Positions 18,634 to 28,388 of a stretch of DNA of 64,000 nt are shown in pieces. The translations under genes were made by a program, and so were the position numbers. The DNA comes from Dyadobacter subterraneus. GTDB lineage: Bacteria > Bacteroidota > Bacteroidia > Cytophagales > Spirosomataceae. Each line of letters begins with the position of its first letter. The stretch's first letter is position 1. The notes below the pieces were generated by a model. The model did no database searches. It saw nothing but the letters and a program-made list of their open reading frames with translations, and was not told the origin of the DNA. The stretch spans positions 4,132,501-4,196,500 of the forward strand of contig NZ_JACYGY010000001.1 of assembly GCF_015221875.1 (NCBI RefSeq), given 5' to 3'.

Positions 18634-19434
18634 TTAAACAGCGGCTAATAATTGTTTAATCCCGCTCCTAAAAGCTTCGTCGCCCGCAGCCAGGCGCTGG
18701 GCGTAAAGTTCTTTGGCATCCTCGCCACAAACGTATCTCAATGTGTTGGTAGCATCCGTAGCCGCGCCATACACCACTTCGGCGATTTGTTCTGAAGTTG
18801 ACGCAGCTTTGTCAGGTGCGAGCATCGCCATGAATTTGCTGGTCAATGCTTCATAAGCCGGGTGCGTGGCAAACACCGCTTTCGCACCGATTTCAGTCGC
18901 CACCAATCCGGGTTCAATGGTTTTAATGCCGATTCCAAATTCATTCAGCTCATAAGACAGACTTTCCGCCCAGCCTTCCAGCGCAAACTTACTGGCATCG
19001 TACATCGAGCTTACCGGAAAAGCCATTAGCCCCGCCGAGGAGCCGGTGGTGATAAAAAGTCCCGCTTTTCGCTTACGGAAATAGGGAATAAAGGCCTGGG
19101 TAACCCGCACGACTCCGAAAAAATTTGTTTCCATTTGCTGTACCAGCTGCTCGTCGGTCATCGCTTCCAATGCGCCGAACAATCCATAACCCGCATTGTT
19201 AAATACCACATCAATATCACCCAAAGCCAACACTTGCTGTGTAGTTTCTCGGATCTGGGCCGGGTTGGTCACATCCAGGGGCAGCACTGTTACCTTATCC
19301 AGCGCATTAAGTTCTGATTCATTTTCGGGTCTGCGCATGGTCGCGATCACCTTCCAGCCTTTGGCCGCAAACAATTTAGCCGTAGCCCTTCCGATACCTG
19401 TTGAAGCACCAGTAATAAAAATAGTTTTTGTCAT
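18634..19434 (-). CDS. classical short-chain dehydrogenase/reductase
   Basis: The 266-residue protein shows the classical SDR layout: TGASTGIGRATA at the N-terminus, DVT, NNAGYG, a catalytic serine in TTGSSAGL and the YDASK catalytic tetrad segment near residue 155. The closing part (AAGDEAFRSGIKQLL) matches a branch of oxidoreductases common next to AraC/HxlR regulators. It probably reduces a carbonyl using NADP(H). A paralogue of the same branch lies at 48.0-48.9 kb, also beside an AraC gene. The frameshifted AraC gene lies directly downstream. Confidence 0.92.
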   Translation of the reverse strand: MTKTIFITGASTGIGRATAKLFAAKGWKVIATMRRPENESELNALDKVTVLPLDVTNPAQIRETTQQVLALGDIDVVFNNAGYGLFGALEAMTDEQLVQQMETNFFGVVRVTQAFIPYFRKRKAGLFITTGSSAGLMAFPVSSMYDASKFALEGWAESLSYELNEFGIGIKTIEPGLVATEIGAKAVFATHPAYEALTSKFMAMLAPDKAASTSEQIAEVVYGAATDATNTLRYVCGEDAKELYAQRLAAGDEAFRSGIKQLLAAV

Positions 19435-19622
19435 TTGTCTTAACTGTTATTTTCGGGAGACAAATTTCTGCTTCCCAAGGCTGGCGTTTGTAGTGGATAT
19501 GGAGATTGTTGTAGCCAAAATGGTTGCACAAGCCAGTGCAGGCTTTTTCGCTTATTTTCACCCAATGCCATCCTGAGCGGCGCGGGCTGAAACGACGCTT
19601 ATAATGATGGCCTAAAACGTAA

Positions 19623-19667
19623 ACAACTAAACCACATTAGACTGTAAGTCCAAAGTGGTTTAGTTGT
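19623..19667. terminator. perfect 13-bp inverted repeat in the 19.4-20.0 kb gap
   Basis: ACAACTAAACCAC at 19623-19635 and GTGGTTTAGTTGT at 19655-19667 pair perfectly over a 19-nt loop, with a T-rich tail GTTTGTCC. No gene ends nearby on either strand. It could be a terminator of an unannotated transcript or the end of a lost mobile element. The rest of 19435-20004 shows nothing recognisable. Confidence 0.4.
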
Positions 19668-20004
19668 TGTTTGTCCAGATACACACGACCGTTTGTGGCA
19701 GGCGCTTTGAGCAAGAAATAAATTACAGTTTAAGGTGTGCTATTTCACTTAAAATGAATAAAATGGGCCAAGTTACGAGTGACAACCTTTTGAGAAGGCT
19801 TCCAGATTCTATTGAAACGACCGTTTTCTTTACTATTAGTAAAATTTTTAGGACTTCCAGATACTGCTAACAAATCACAGCTTACTTTGACAAGATGCGC
19901 TTTATTCAACCAGTATTTGTATTATAAACCATCAAAATAAGTAATAAAAGTTAATTCCGTTAAACAGATTTTTAAAACCTATTAAATTGACTGCATGATG
20001 AACA

Positions 20005-20275
20005 TTACCTGAATGTTCCGGCTATTTTATCGTTGTGACCTCTACCCCCATCTTCCATAGGCTTTGCAACGCTTTCTATACTTAAACAGTAGTCTGTCAC
20101 CGTATATTCGATGCGAACCGGATAGTCATCTACGATCGTCCTCTTAATCATCTAATTCGCCTCTAAATTTTTTAATTCTTTGGACAGCACCCTGTTAGTG
20201 ATGTGCGGAATAGAATTTGCTATGTCGTTGAACCGTTTGTTCCCGCTTTGCCTAACCCGTGGTTTGCGGTCATAT
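20005..20275 (-). pseudogene. HxlR-family regulator relic
   Basis: Reading leftward, the frame gives SGNKRFNDIANSIPHITNRV and LSKELKNLEAN, the winged-helix core of HxlR proteins, then a TAG stop (20152-20154), then MIKRTIVDDYPVRIEYTVTD, the wing and C-terminal helix, ending with a TAA at 20005-20007. The part upstream of SGNKRF does not match HxlR, so the N-terminus is also lost. An intact HxlR gene lies at 27.9 kb. The relic lies upstream of the SDR/AraC pair and may once have controlled it. Confidence 0.75.
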
Positions 20276-20623
20276 TCTATATGACTACAGGCCCCTGACT
20301 TCTCAATACAAGATTCTCAACGGCAAGTCTTCAAAAAATTACCGTTGTCGTCTCGAAATGTTCGTAAAGGTTGGCTTTTTGATTTGAATTTACTTGATCA
20401 ACACACGTTATACTGCCCCAAAACCTATGGTATTTCTTACACTTTCATTTATTTAGCCAATCAACTATAATCAATTTAGAGGATTGCAGATAACAACTCG
20501 TTTAGAGGTCTTCTAAAAATTTCATATCCGACCCAACCTCATTATGGTAATTGGAGTTTATTTCTTTGAAAGGCACGTCAAGAATGTCTGGGAGCTCAGA
20601 GATCTTACCACTTCTTTATCTCA
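20276..20623. other. intergenic region, nothing recognised
   Basis: About 350 bp between the HxlR relic and the short permease gene. It is AT-rich with no open frame, hairpin or clear promoter that I could identify. Confidence 0.4.
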
Positions 20624-21823
20624 ATGGACAAAATTACTAAAAACACTCTATTCCTGTTTATCATATTAGCGGCAATCATGACAGCGGGGATATTTTTACT
20701 GGCATTTGCAGTACAGGAACTGCACTATGACATATTCATTACAAAGCCCAGGCCAAACCAAATTTACAGACTTGTTACAACCCGGAAAACTCCCTTAGAA
20801 AATAGCACTAGTATAATTACGCCTTGCCCCTCAACTTTCTTCCGCGATAATTTTACGGGTATTTCAAAGACAACCCAAATTTTATACAGCAAAGGTTTAT
20901 TAAGTGCACAGAATACCTCTTTCACCACCGTCGATGGTTGGTTTGCAGATTCCTCACTGTTTGACATATTTACTTTTACATTTATCGAAGGTGCTCCTTA
21001 TACAGCCTTGAATCAGCCAGCGAGTATTGTCCTGACCGAAAAAACCGCATTCCGTTTTTTTGGTTGCAAAAAAGCATTGGGGAAGAGCCTGTTTTTTGAA
21101 CGTATGACTACACCTTTAAAAGTCACTGGTGTAGTCAGGGAAATTTCTGGCAATTCTCAAATCAAATCAAATTTTTACCTTTCCATGTCAACCTTTACGA
21201 AGGTACTTAATCCAGGAATAGATAGACAAATCCAAAGGTCAGGAGCAATCACCTTTGTTCTTCTTAAAGATGGGGAGGATAAAAATCAAGTAGAGAAAAA
21301 CATTCTTGCATTACTGCAAACTAATCAGAACTTTAAAGTAAAAGGGACTGCTATGGATTATGAAGTGACGTTAACACCGCTTATAAATAGCGGGTTAATT
21401 CCACTGAGAAGAAATTATCATGTATTTGGACTGGGTATGTTGCTTGTTGTCGCTGTGCTCGTTCTGGTAAAATCGGTAATTTATTTGGCAAGAGGTACTT
21501 CTTCTGACCTTAGCATATCAGAAAAAAAATTAAACATATCTACCGGATCTTTTGCTTATATACTTTCAGCACGGGTTCTTTTTAAATCGCTTCTGGCTTT
21601 TCTTACAGCACTTCTGACGGTAGCGGGTATCATTCTCCTAGCCAAACTTTTTTTCAATTTCAAAATTGAAGCAATTTTTTCTGCTTTTGGTACCGCTACC
21701 GTCATCGCACTTATTTCTGTGATCCTAATTTGCATTATATCGTCGATTTGGGTTGCTCTTGTACATGTTTTCAATCCCATAGAAACTTATTTTTCAAAAA
21801 AAAAGAGGTATGGCCAAAGATGA
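20624..21823 (+). CDS. half-length FtsX/MacB-type permease-like protein
   Basis: The 399-residue protein has one N-terminal membrane helix (about residues 8-30), an extracytoplasmic MacB_PCD-like domain with NQIYRLVT, SSLFDIFTFTFIEGAP and TEKTAFRFFG segments, and three further helices near 265-285, 310-340 and 355-378. Full-length relatives in this window have about 880 residues with two such halves, a prefix domain and a PadR partner; this gene has none of these. The RXVGVRKVVGAS coupling motif of FtsX permeases is replaced by a weakly similar DLSISEKKLNIST, so interaction with an ATPase is doubtful. It may be a degenerate but still open gene or an accessory subunit. Confidence 0.7.
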   Translation: MDKITKNTLFLFIILAAIMTAGIFLLAFAVQELHYDIFITKPRPNQIYRLVTTRKTPLENSTSIITPCPSTFFRDNFTGISKTTQILYSKGLLSAQNTSFTTVDGWFADSSLFDIFTFTFIEGAPYTALNQPASIVLTEKTAFRFFGCKKALGKSLFFERMTTPLKVTGVVREISGNSQIKSNFYLSMSTFTKVLNPGIDRQIQRSGAITFVLLKDGEDKNQVEKNILALLQTNQNFKVKGTAMDYEVTLTPLINSGLIPLRRNYHVFGLGMLLVVAVLVLVKSVIYLARGTSSDLSISEKKLNISTGSFAYILSARVLFKSLLAFLTALLTVAGIILLAKLFFNFKIEAIFSAFGTATVIALISVILICIISSIWVALVHVFNPIETYFSKKKRYGQR

Positions 21824-22057
21824 TCGCGTTACATAATGTTAGAAAATCCACACGGTCCTTCTCAAGTCCTTTTTTTAAAGATAAAATCCTAGTATAAAAA
21901 AACTCTTGTCCGGGAGACATTCATCAGATACTCGATTTGTATTATAAGTGTCAGATAAAACAACCGTTTTTAAACGCCACAAACCCTGCGAAGGTCAAAG
22001 TCAAACTACTTTACATTGTCAACTGTCCAAAATATATGCGCATTCATTGCTGGATAT

Positions 22058-22065
22058 TAGCTTTG
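22058..22065 (+). promoter_or_regulatory. -7 promoter element for the flavoprotein gene
   Basis: TAGCTTTG matches the Bacteroidota TANNTTTG -7 element and lies 33 bp before the ATG at 22099. The upstream -33 position has ATG in place of TTG, so the match is partial. Confidence 0.4.
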
Positions 22066-22098
22066 TCATCAGAACAGCTCAGAGAAAAGGAAGTATAA

Positions 22099-23196
22099 AT
22101 GCCAGATAAAATCCGATACAAGACAAAGATTGCAGTCATAGGTGCTGGTCAGGCCGGCCTATCCGCAGCTTATCACTTAAAGAAATTGGGGCTAGCAATA
22201 GGACCTGATTTCATCATCCTTGATGCCGCGCCTTCCGCAGGCGGCGCTTGGCAATACCGTTGGCCCTCGCTAACGCTGAGCACCGTAAACAAAGTACATG
22301 ATCTTCCGGGTATGTCTTTTGAGGAAACCCTCGAGAAAGCCGATAAGACCGTGCAGGCCAGCATTGCTGAACCACATTATTATGAGCTATACGAGCAAAA
22401 ATTTGGCATTGAGGTCTACCGCCCAGTGAAAGTAGAAAATGTTTACCTGCGCAACGACCGGTTTTATATAGACACTTCCGAAACGCTATTTTCTGCAATG
22501 GGAATCATCAACGCAACCGGAACCTGGGAAAATCCTTATATTCCAAGCTACCCCGGAGCTGATCTGTTTCATGGCGAACAGTTACATACGAAGGATTTCA
22601 AAACTGCGGATTACTTCAAGGGCAAGCATGTTGTGGTGGTGGGCGCGGGTATATCTGCTATCCAACTGCTCGACCAGATTTCAAAAGTGACCACAACGAC
22701 CTGGGTGACCCGCCGCCCACCCGTGTTTAGAGAACTTCCTTTCGACGAAGCCGCTGGTCATAACGCTGTGAGTTTAGTAGATGAAAGGGTAAGAAATGGT
22801 TTGCCGCCATTATCGGTCGTTTCCGTTACAGGACTTCCCCTTTCACCAGAAGTCATAGACATGAAAAAGAGAGGCGTAATTAACCGCTTTCCCATGTTCA
22901 GCGAAATCACAAGGGACGGAGTAAAATGGGAAGATGGCAGAGAGCAAAAGGCCGATATAATTCTATGGAACACCGGTTTTAAAGGAGCGCTGCAGCATTT
23001 GGATGCGGTTTTACCCAGAGAGCAGAGCGGTGGGATTATAATGGCTGGCAGATTAGCGACCATGGTTGCAAAAGAGCCACGCATCCATTTGCCCGGATAC
23101 GGCCCGTCGGCTTCCACTATTGGAGCAAACCGCGCGGGATCAGTTGCGGTGCGGGAGCTGATGACTACGTTGGGTTTGGCTGAACGACGATCCTAA
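22099..23196 (+). CDS. FAD/NAD(P)-dependent oxidoreductase (CzcO/flavin-monooxygenase-like)
   Basis: The 365-residue protein has two dinucleotide-binding motifs: VIGAGQAGLSAAYHL near residues 12-26 for FAD and VVVGAGISAIQLL near residue 180 for NADPH. A GxW segment, GGAWQYRWPSLTL, and an NATGTWENPYIP stretch match flavin-containing monooxygenase/CzcO-type proteins. It is likely a cytosolic NADPH-dependent flavoenzyme oxidising a small organic or sulfur compound. It is monocistronic, and the 275-bp upstream gap holds a plausible -7 element. The substrate is unknown. Confidence 0.88.
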   Translation: MPDKIRYKTKIAVIGAGQAGLSAAYHLKKLGLAIGPDFIILDAAPSAGGAWQYRWPSLTLSTVNKVHDLPGMSFEETLEKADKTVQASIAEPHYYELYEQKFGIEVYRPVKVENVYLRNDRFYIDTSETLFSAMGIINATGTWENPYIPSYPGADLFHGEQLHTKDFKTADYFKGKHVVVVGAGISAIQLLDQISKVTTTTWVTRRPPVFRELPFDEAAGHNAVSLVDERVRNGLPPLSVVSVTGLPLSPEVIDMKKRGVINRFPMFSEITRDGVKWEDGREQKADIILWNTGFKGALQHLDAVLPREQSGGIIMAGRLATMVAKEPRIHLPGYGPSASTIGANRAGSVAVRELMTTLGLAERRS

Positions 23197-23591
23197 TAAC
23201 TTATAAAAAGCGCCTTTTAAAAGTTGTACAAAGTCGGGTGATTTTGACAATTTAACCATCAGCAAAATCGCTTGTGAAAAGACGCCTTTGGTCGGCAGTA
23301 CCTGGCTATTCATGTCTGTCAATCGCTGAGGGGAGAGCATAATTGAAAAATTAGGCATCAATCCATGGTTAGTCTGTCTTAGCAAGTTATTAGACAGAAA
23401 GCTCATGAATCCTTGAAGGGTGAGATAGCTATAAAAAATTTATACCTGTTCGTAAACCGCACAAGCCTGTTCAATTTCGGACACTAGCCATGCGGCCAAT
23501 AATTCACAAGTCGCTATTTTAAAGGACGTTAACCTCCACCTTATTCCCTGGCAAGCTATTTTATCAGCAAAAGTAGAGTTAACTTAAAATT
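23197..23591. other. intergenic region, leader of the PadR-permease module
   Basis: No gene is evident in these 395 bp. The frames that cross it have no recognisable protein features. The promoter of the PadR gene must lie in its right end. Confidence 0.4.
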
Positions 23592-23930
23592 ATGAAGCGG
23601 ACCTATCTTGGAGAATTTGAAGAAATTGTGTTGCTGGCTGTTGCCGTCATGCAGGGCGAGGCTTACGGCGTGGCAGTAATGCACGATATTGTCGAACAAA
23701 CCGGACGGGACCTTCGGTTGAACCAGGTGCATTCGGCCTTACATCGCCTGGAAGAAAAAGGAATGGTAAAATCCAGATTGGGTGAACCGACAGCAGAGCG
23801 AGGCGGGAAACGAAAACGTTTATTCGTGGTAACCGCATACGGGGAGAGAACCTTACAGGAAATCCATCATGTGCGGCTCAATTTCTGGGACAAACTGACA
23901 AACCCTTTCAAACTAGCTGCCGATTTATGA
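23592..23930 (+). CDS. PadR-family transcriptional regulator
   Basis: The 112-residue protein starts MKRTYLGEFEEIVLLAVAV and shows the PadR winged helix: AYGVAVMHDIVEQ, a recognition part NQVHSALHRLEEKGMVKSR, and the wing GGKRKRLFVVT. It lacks the longer C-terminal dimer helix domain of PadR-s1 proteins, as do the permease-linked members in Cytophagales. Its stop overlaps the start of the permease gene by four bases (ATGA), so the two are translationally coupled. It should regulate the permease operon; a second such pair lies at 32.6-35.6 kb. Confidence 0.92.
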   Translation: MKRTYLGEFEEIVLLAVAVMQGEAYGVAVMHDIVEQTGRDLRLNQVHSALHRLEEKGMVKSRLGEPTAERGGKRKRLFVVTAYGERTLQEIHHVRLNFWDKLTNPFKLAADL

Positions 23931-26569
23931 AAAGGCAAGCATTTAAAGCCCCAGCTCCGCCCCTATGGGCTGTCCTCTTTTTGAGATGGTTTTGTGCACC
24001 GGATATGGTCGAGACCATCGAAGGCGATTTGCACGAAGAATTTTTGCATCAGGTCAAACGAAGGGGGGTACAAGCGGCCAGGCGGCGTTACTGGCTTGAA
24101 GTATTTGGATTTATGAAATTGAAATACATTAAGAAGCAGCCTTTGTTATCAACCGCCCGGCGGTCCAACTCTTTATTAACCCCTGATATGATAGTTAATT
24201 ATTTCAAAATTGCCATTAGGAGCATCTGGCGTAATAAAGCTGTGTCTGCGATCAACATGCTTGGACTCATGCTGGGATTGACTTCCAGCTTATTGATTTT
24301 TCTTTGGATCAGTGATGAAGTTAATATGGACCGCTATCATACCAACGGGCCTCAGCTATACCGTCTGATGTGGCGGCAAATCACAGAAGGAAAGCGGATG
24401 GCCATGGGTTCTACACCGGGCCCAACCGCAGACGAGTTTAAAAAGAAATTCCCGGAAATTGTCCATACATCGGTTTTTACGGCCCGGAGCAAGGCAATGA
24501 CATTGAAGGTCGGGGAAAAGATTTTCAAAGAAACAGGTGACTGGGCTGGTGCTGACTGGTTTAAGATGTTGGATATAAGGCTGCTGGCCGGCTCGCCGGA
24601 AACTGCGCTAAGGGATCCAAACAGCATCTCCATTTCGCGAAAGCTGGCAGATAATTATTTCGGCGGCGTTCAAAATGCGGTCGGAAAATCGATCCGGATC
24701 GACAATAAGGAAGAATTTCAGGTTACTTCGGTTTTTGAAAACCTGCCACTAAACACCTCCCAGAAATATGATTTCCTGCTTTCCTGGGCTAGTTTTCTCA
24801 ATCAGAACCCTTGGGCAAAGGAATGGGGCAATCCAAGTCCCTGGACACTGGTGCAATTACGTGCGGACAGTGATGTTGCGGCTTTTGAAGCCAAGATAAA
24901 ACATGCTTTACGAAGTTACCTGAGCATCAATGCCAAAAATGCGGCGCGGTTTGACGTAGAACTTTTTCTGCAACCCTATGAAGACATTTATCTGCATTCG
25001 GAAACAGATAACGGGGAAATTTCCGGCGGCAGGATCGACTACGTTCATTTATTTGCAATTGTGGGCGTGATCGTATTGCTGATTGCTTGCATTAATTTCA
25101 TGAACCTTTCCACCGCCCAGACTGCCAGAAGAGCAAGGGAAGTTGGTGTAAGAAAAGTGGTGGGGGCCAGTCGCTCCCGACTTACCATTCAGTTTCTTGG
25201 AGAGGCGCTGCTGCTGACTTTTGCTGCTGCGCTCGGCGCGCTTGGGCTGGTGATTTTGCTCTTACCCGCTTTCAACCAGCTTACCGGAAAAGCGATTGCA
25301 TTGCACATGACAGACTGGAATTTTTCCTTGGCTATGTTTACGATCGTAGCTGTCACAGGGGGTTTGGCGGGAAGTTATCCTGCCATGTATCTTTCCTCCT
25401 TACGTCCAATCAGTGTTTTAAAGGGTGCATTAAAATCTAAACGGTCAACCACTATGTTCCGTGAGGGCTTGGTCGTGATCCAGTTTACCATTTCAATGGT
25501 GCTGATGATCGGGACATTCGTGGTATACCGGCAGATGAATTTTATTCAGGAGAAAAATCTGGGTTTCGACCGTGAAAACCTTATTTACGTTCCAATGGAA
25601 GGGAGATTGTTAGAAAGATATAGCGTCTTAAAACAGGAACTTCTGCATATGCCCGGAGTTTACGGTGTTTCCCGAATGGATTATCAGCCCAGCAGCATTG
25701 GGAGCGGCACTACCCAGGTGGACTGGACAGGAAAAGATCCTTCTGTAAACATTCAGTTTGCGCAGGTTTCTGTTGGGTACGACATGGACAGTGTGCTGAA
25801 AATGAAATTGAAAGAAGGCCGTTACTTTTCGCCGGCGCTGACCACGGACTCTTCCGGATATGTAATTAATGAAGAGGCTGCACGCCGGATTGGCTACAAG
25901 GACCCTATTGGTCAGCCGCTGTCCCTATGGGGGAAGCAGGGCAAGATCCTGGGTATCATTAAAGACTTCCATTTTCAGTCGTTGAGAGAACCGGTCAAAC
26001 CATTGGTTATGTGGTTTGGGGAAAAAAATAATTATGGGAACCTGCTTGTGAGAACGCAACCTGGGCAGACCCGATATGCATTGGCCAGTCTCGAAACCAT
26101 TTGTAAAAAGCTTGACCCCAGTTTTGTGTTCACATACAGCTTTGCCGATCAGGAATATGAGAAAATGTATAAAAATGAACAGGTTATCGGAACGTTGGGC
26201 AATTACTTTGCTTTCCTTTCCATTTTCATTTCCTGTCTGGGATTATTCGGCCTCGCCTCATTCATGGCTCAACAACGCAGGAAAGAAATAGGAATCCGGA
26301 AGGTACTGGGCGCAACCGTTTTGGGCATCGTCGGACTGCTTTCTCATCATTTTCTCAGGCTCATTCTGATCGCAATTCTGATCGCCTGTCCTACCGCGTG
26401 GTGGGCCATGGACAAATGGCTGAGTGGATTCAAATACAGGCAAGAGCTATCGTGGTGGACTTTCCCAGCAACCGCCGGTTTGCTTATTGGAATAGCACTG
26501 GTGACGGTCAGTTATCAAAGTGTAAGAGCGGCCCTTTTGGATCCGGGGAAAATTCTAAAAAGTGAGTGA
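23927..26569 (+). CDS. FtsX/MacB-type ABC permease with prefix domain
   Basis: The 880-residue protein starts with a soluble prefix domain (about residues 10-75, with LRWFCAPDMVETIEGDLHEE) found in Cytophagales permeases next to PadR genes. Then follow two MacB halves: helix near 108-128, periplasmic core to about 375, three helices containing AREVGVRKVVGASRSRL; a second core from about 520, and a closing trio with QRRKEIGIRKVLGATVLG. No ATPase gene is adjacent, so it must borrow one. The family moves or senses peptides and antibiotics across the envelope. It is coupled to the PadR gene. Confidence 0.92.
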   Translation: MKRQAFKAPAPPLWAVLFLRWFCAPDMVETIEGDLHEEFLHQVKRRGVQAARRRYWLEVFGFMKLKYIKKQPLLSTARRSNSLLTPDMIVNYFKIAIRSIWRNKAVSAINMLGLMLGLTSSLLIFLWISDEVNMDRYHTNGPQLYRLMWRQITEGKRMAMGSTPGPTADEFKKKFPEIVHTSVFTARSKAMTLKVGEKIFKETGDWAGADWFKMLDIRLLAGSPETALRDPNSISISRKLADNYFGGVQNAVGKSIRIDNKEEFQVTSVFENLPLNTSQKYDFLLSWASFLNQNPWAKEWGNPSPWTLVQLRADSDVAAFEAKIKHALRSYLSINAKNAARFDVELFLQPYEDIYLHSETDNGEISGGRIDYVHLFAIVGVIVLLIACINFMNLSTAQTARRAREVGVRKVVGASRSRLTIQFLGEALLLTFAAALGALGLVILLLPAFNQLTGKAIALHMTDWNFSLAMFTIVAVTGGLAGSYPAMYLSSLRPISVLKGALKSKRSTTMFREGLVVIQFTISMVLMIGTFVVYRQMNFIQEKNLGFDRENLIYVPMEGRLLERYSVLKQELLHMPGVYGVSRMDYQPSSIGSGTTQVDWTGKDPSVNIQFAQVSVGYDMDSVLKMKLKEGRYFSPALTTDSSGYVINEEAARRIGYKDPIGQPLSLWGKQGKILGIIKDFHFQSLREPVKPLVMWFGEKNNYGNLLVRTQPGQTRYALASLETICKKLDPSFVFTYSFADQEYEKMYKNEQVIGTLGNYFAFLSIFISCLGLFGLASFMAQQRRKEIGIRKVLGATVLGIVGLLSHHFLRLILIAILIACPTAWWAMDKWLSGFKYRQELSWWTFPATAGLLIGIALVTVSYQSVRAALLDPGKILKSE

Positions 26570-26914
26570 CTAATAGCTTTTAAAGATTCAATCCTTTTCT
26601 TTCTTATAAATCATTCTCACAAAATCCTAGAAGTTGACACAGTCGTCCTTTCCGCAAAGAAAGGTGGTAAGAGTCCAGCGGGCGGGACGCTTTCTGGGAT
26701 TTCGAAAGTTGATGATTAGCGGAGTTCTGCCCCATTGAACTTGTAAATTATTGATACATACCGAACTTTTATACCTGACGGTTAACGCTAAAAGTATGTT
26801 TATTCCGTTGCGCTAGCAACAATCCTGATTTAGTCTATCTAAGAGATTTTTGATAACATCCAGCCCGGTAAGCTCCCAGGCCCGGATGTTACTAATAATA
26901 CAAGATTCTTTGAA
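26570..26914. other. intergenic region between convergent genes
   Basis: About 345 bp with no open frame of note. A small hairpin, CCTTTC-CGCAAA-GAAAGG, occurs near 26650 without a T-run. Nothing else is recognisable. Confidence 0.4.
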
Positions 26915-27784
26915 TTATTTACCGTAAATGCTTCTTAAAAAATCTCTTAAAGATATCGGACTTCTCCCTAATAATTGTTTGACATCACTTTGATTTGTAT
27001 CGAATTCACCCTTAGCTATTGCCCCGGCGTACCTTGCCAGATATTCTGCATCATCGTTGGAAACCCCTAGCTGAACAAGCTGGGCAACATAGGACATTAT
27101 CTCAGTTTGGTTGTAAGCTATCGTTGTCCCTGTAATCTCTGATATGATGTCAGCAATCTCAGCGAAGGAGAAAGCAGTCTCAGCAGCAATGACATATTCC
27201 TTATTTTCGTGGCCCGAAGTAGTCAATACAACGGCTAAGGCTTCTGCCATTTCTGTTATCGGTAAAAAAGGTGTTTTACCATTTCCGGCAGGGATGGAAA
27301 TACCTTCATCTAATATATTATTTCCGGAAATTATGGGAATCATGTCAGCATACATTGTATTAGACATCAAAGTATATGGTACAGCGATCTGTTTTAGATA
27401 TTCACTTGTGTCTGCGTGGTAGTCAACATCTGCAACCATTATACTTCCACGCAGATCTTTCATATTAAAGCTGGTGTAAATGATATGACTAACACCAGTT
27501 TCCTTCGCCGCATTAATTACGTTTTTATGTTGCATAAACCTGTGCGTTATTTCCGAGGAAGAGGATATCAGCAGTAGCTTTTCCACACCTTGGAACGCAC
27601 TTTTTAAAGACTCAAAATTCTGATAGTCGCCAACCCGCACGTGAACGCCTTTTGATTGAAGATCTGCCGATTTGGATTCATCTCTTACTAATGCTGCAAT
27701 ATTGTTTGCGGGTATGCCTTTATTCAGTAAAGAATTAATGGTGGCATTGCCTAAATTACCGGTTGCACCAGTTACTAAAATCAT
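26915..27784 (-). CDS. NmrA-like NAD(P)-binding protein (QOR2-type quinone reductase)
   Basis: The 289-residue protein, taken from the ATG at 27784 (MILVTGATGNLGNATI), is an atypical SDR of the NmrA group. It has the GATGNLG motif, VRDESKSADL and a LLLISSSS stretch typical of QOR2/NmrA proteins that reduce quinones or sense NADP(H). The upstream ATG at 27811 would add nine residues before the fold. It is divergent from an HxlR-type regulator gene 120 bp away, a common pairing in which the regulator senses redox or electrophile stress and controls the reductase. Confidence 0.9.
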   Translation of the reverse strand: MILVTGATGNLGNATINSLLNKGIPANNIAALVRDESKSADLQSKGVHVRVGDYQNFESLKSAFQGVEKLLLISSSSEITHRFMQHKNVINAAKETGVSHIIYTSFNMKDLRGSIMVADVDYHADTSEYLKQIAVPYTLMSNTMYADMIPIISGNNILDEGISIPAGNGKTPFLPITEMAEALAVVLTTSGHENKEYVIAAETAFSFAEIADIISEITGTTIAYNQTEIMSYVAQLVQLGVSNDDAEYLARYAGAIAKGEFDTNQSDVKQLLGRSPISLRDFLRSIYGK

Positions 27785-27904
27785 AGTTTTTATTTTAAGA
27801 TAAATGATCAATTACTTTCATTAGGCGAAGAAACTGAAATCGGCACTAAAAAATACGTTATTCTGTTGACAACAAAATAAATAGGGGTAACCAAAAAGTG
27901 ACTA

Positions 27905-28219
27905 ATGAAAAATAATACAGAATACGGTGATTGTCCTGCCGCCGAAACCATAGCTTTGCTTGGAGGACGGTGGAAATTAATTATTTTGCATGTGCTTTGT
28001 AAGCATTCCAGGCGATTTGGAGAAATCAGGGTCCGTATACCTTCTATTTCAAAAAAAGTTTTAACTGAACAATTGAAAGAACTGGAAGCTGATGGCTTAA
28101 TTAGCAGGGAACAATTCAAGGAGTATCCCCCTCGGGTAGAATATGCGCTCACAGATTTTGGTGAAAGCCTTCGCCCATTGTTAGCTTATATGTCAGCATG
28201 GAAAAAAGAAAAAGTTTAG
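27905..28219 (+). CDS. HxlR-family transcriptional regulator
   Basis: The 104-residue winged-helix protein has CPAAETIALLGGRWKLIILH at the N-terminus, where the single cysteine (near residue 10) is the redox-sensing position in HypR/QorR-type members. It continues with RFGEIRVRIPSISKKVLTEQ, the recognition helix region, and YPPRVEYALTDFGESLRPLL. It probably represses the divergent NmrA-like reductase and itself from the shared 120-bp intergenic region. It is the only intact HxlR gene in the window. Confidence 0.92.
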   Translation: MKNNTEYGDCPAAETIALLGGRWKLIILHVLCKHSRRFGEIRVRIPSISKKVLTEQLKELEADGLISREQFKEYPPRVEYALTDFGESLRPLLAYMSAWKKEKV

Positions 28220-28388
28220 GATTGGCATTGCAACAAGAAGAGCTTAAAAGGTCAAGCGGCGATCTTCTTTTCGTTTAAAAGTTCTTCGAGCGCTGTTAAA
28301 AGTGATTTTCGAGAATTATATTGGATGCCTGGATTCCAGCCAAGCAAATACAGAATTTAGTTTAATTACAGAAGTGGATCAATTCTTC

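Noticed and set aside
19664..19870. Rightward frame of 68 codons after the 19.6-kb inverted repeat
   Set aside because: No recognisable protein pattern and no promoter; taken as chance.
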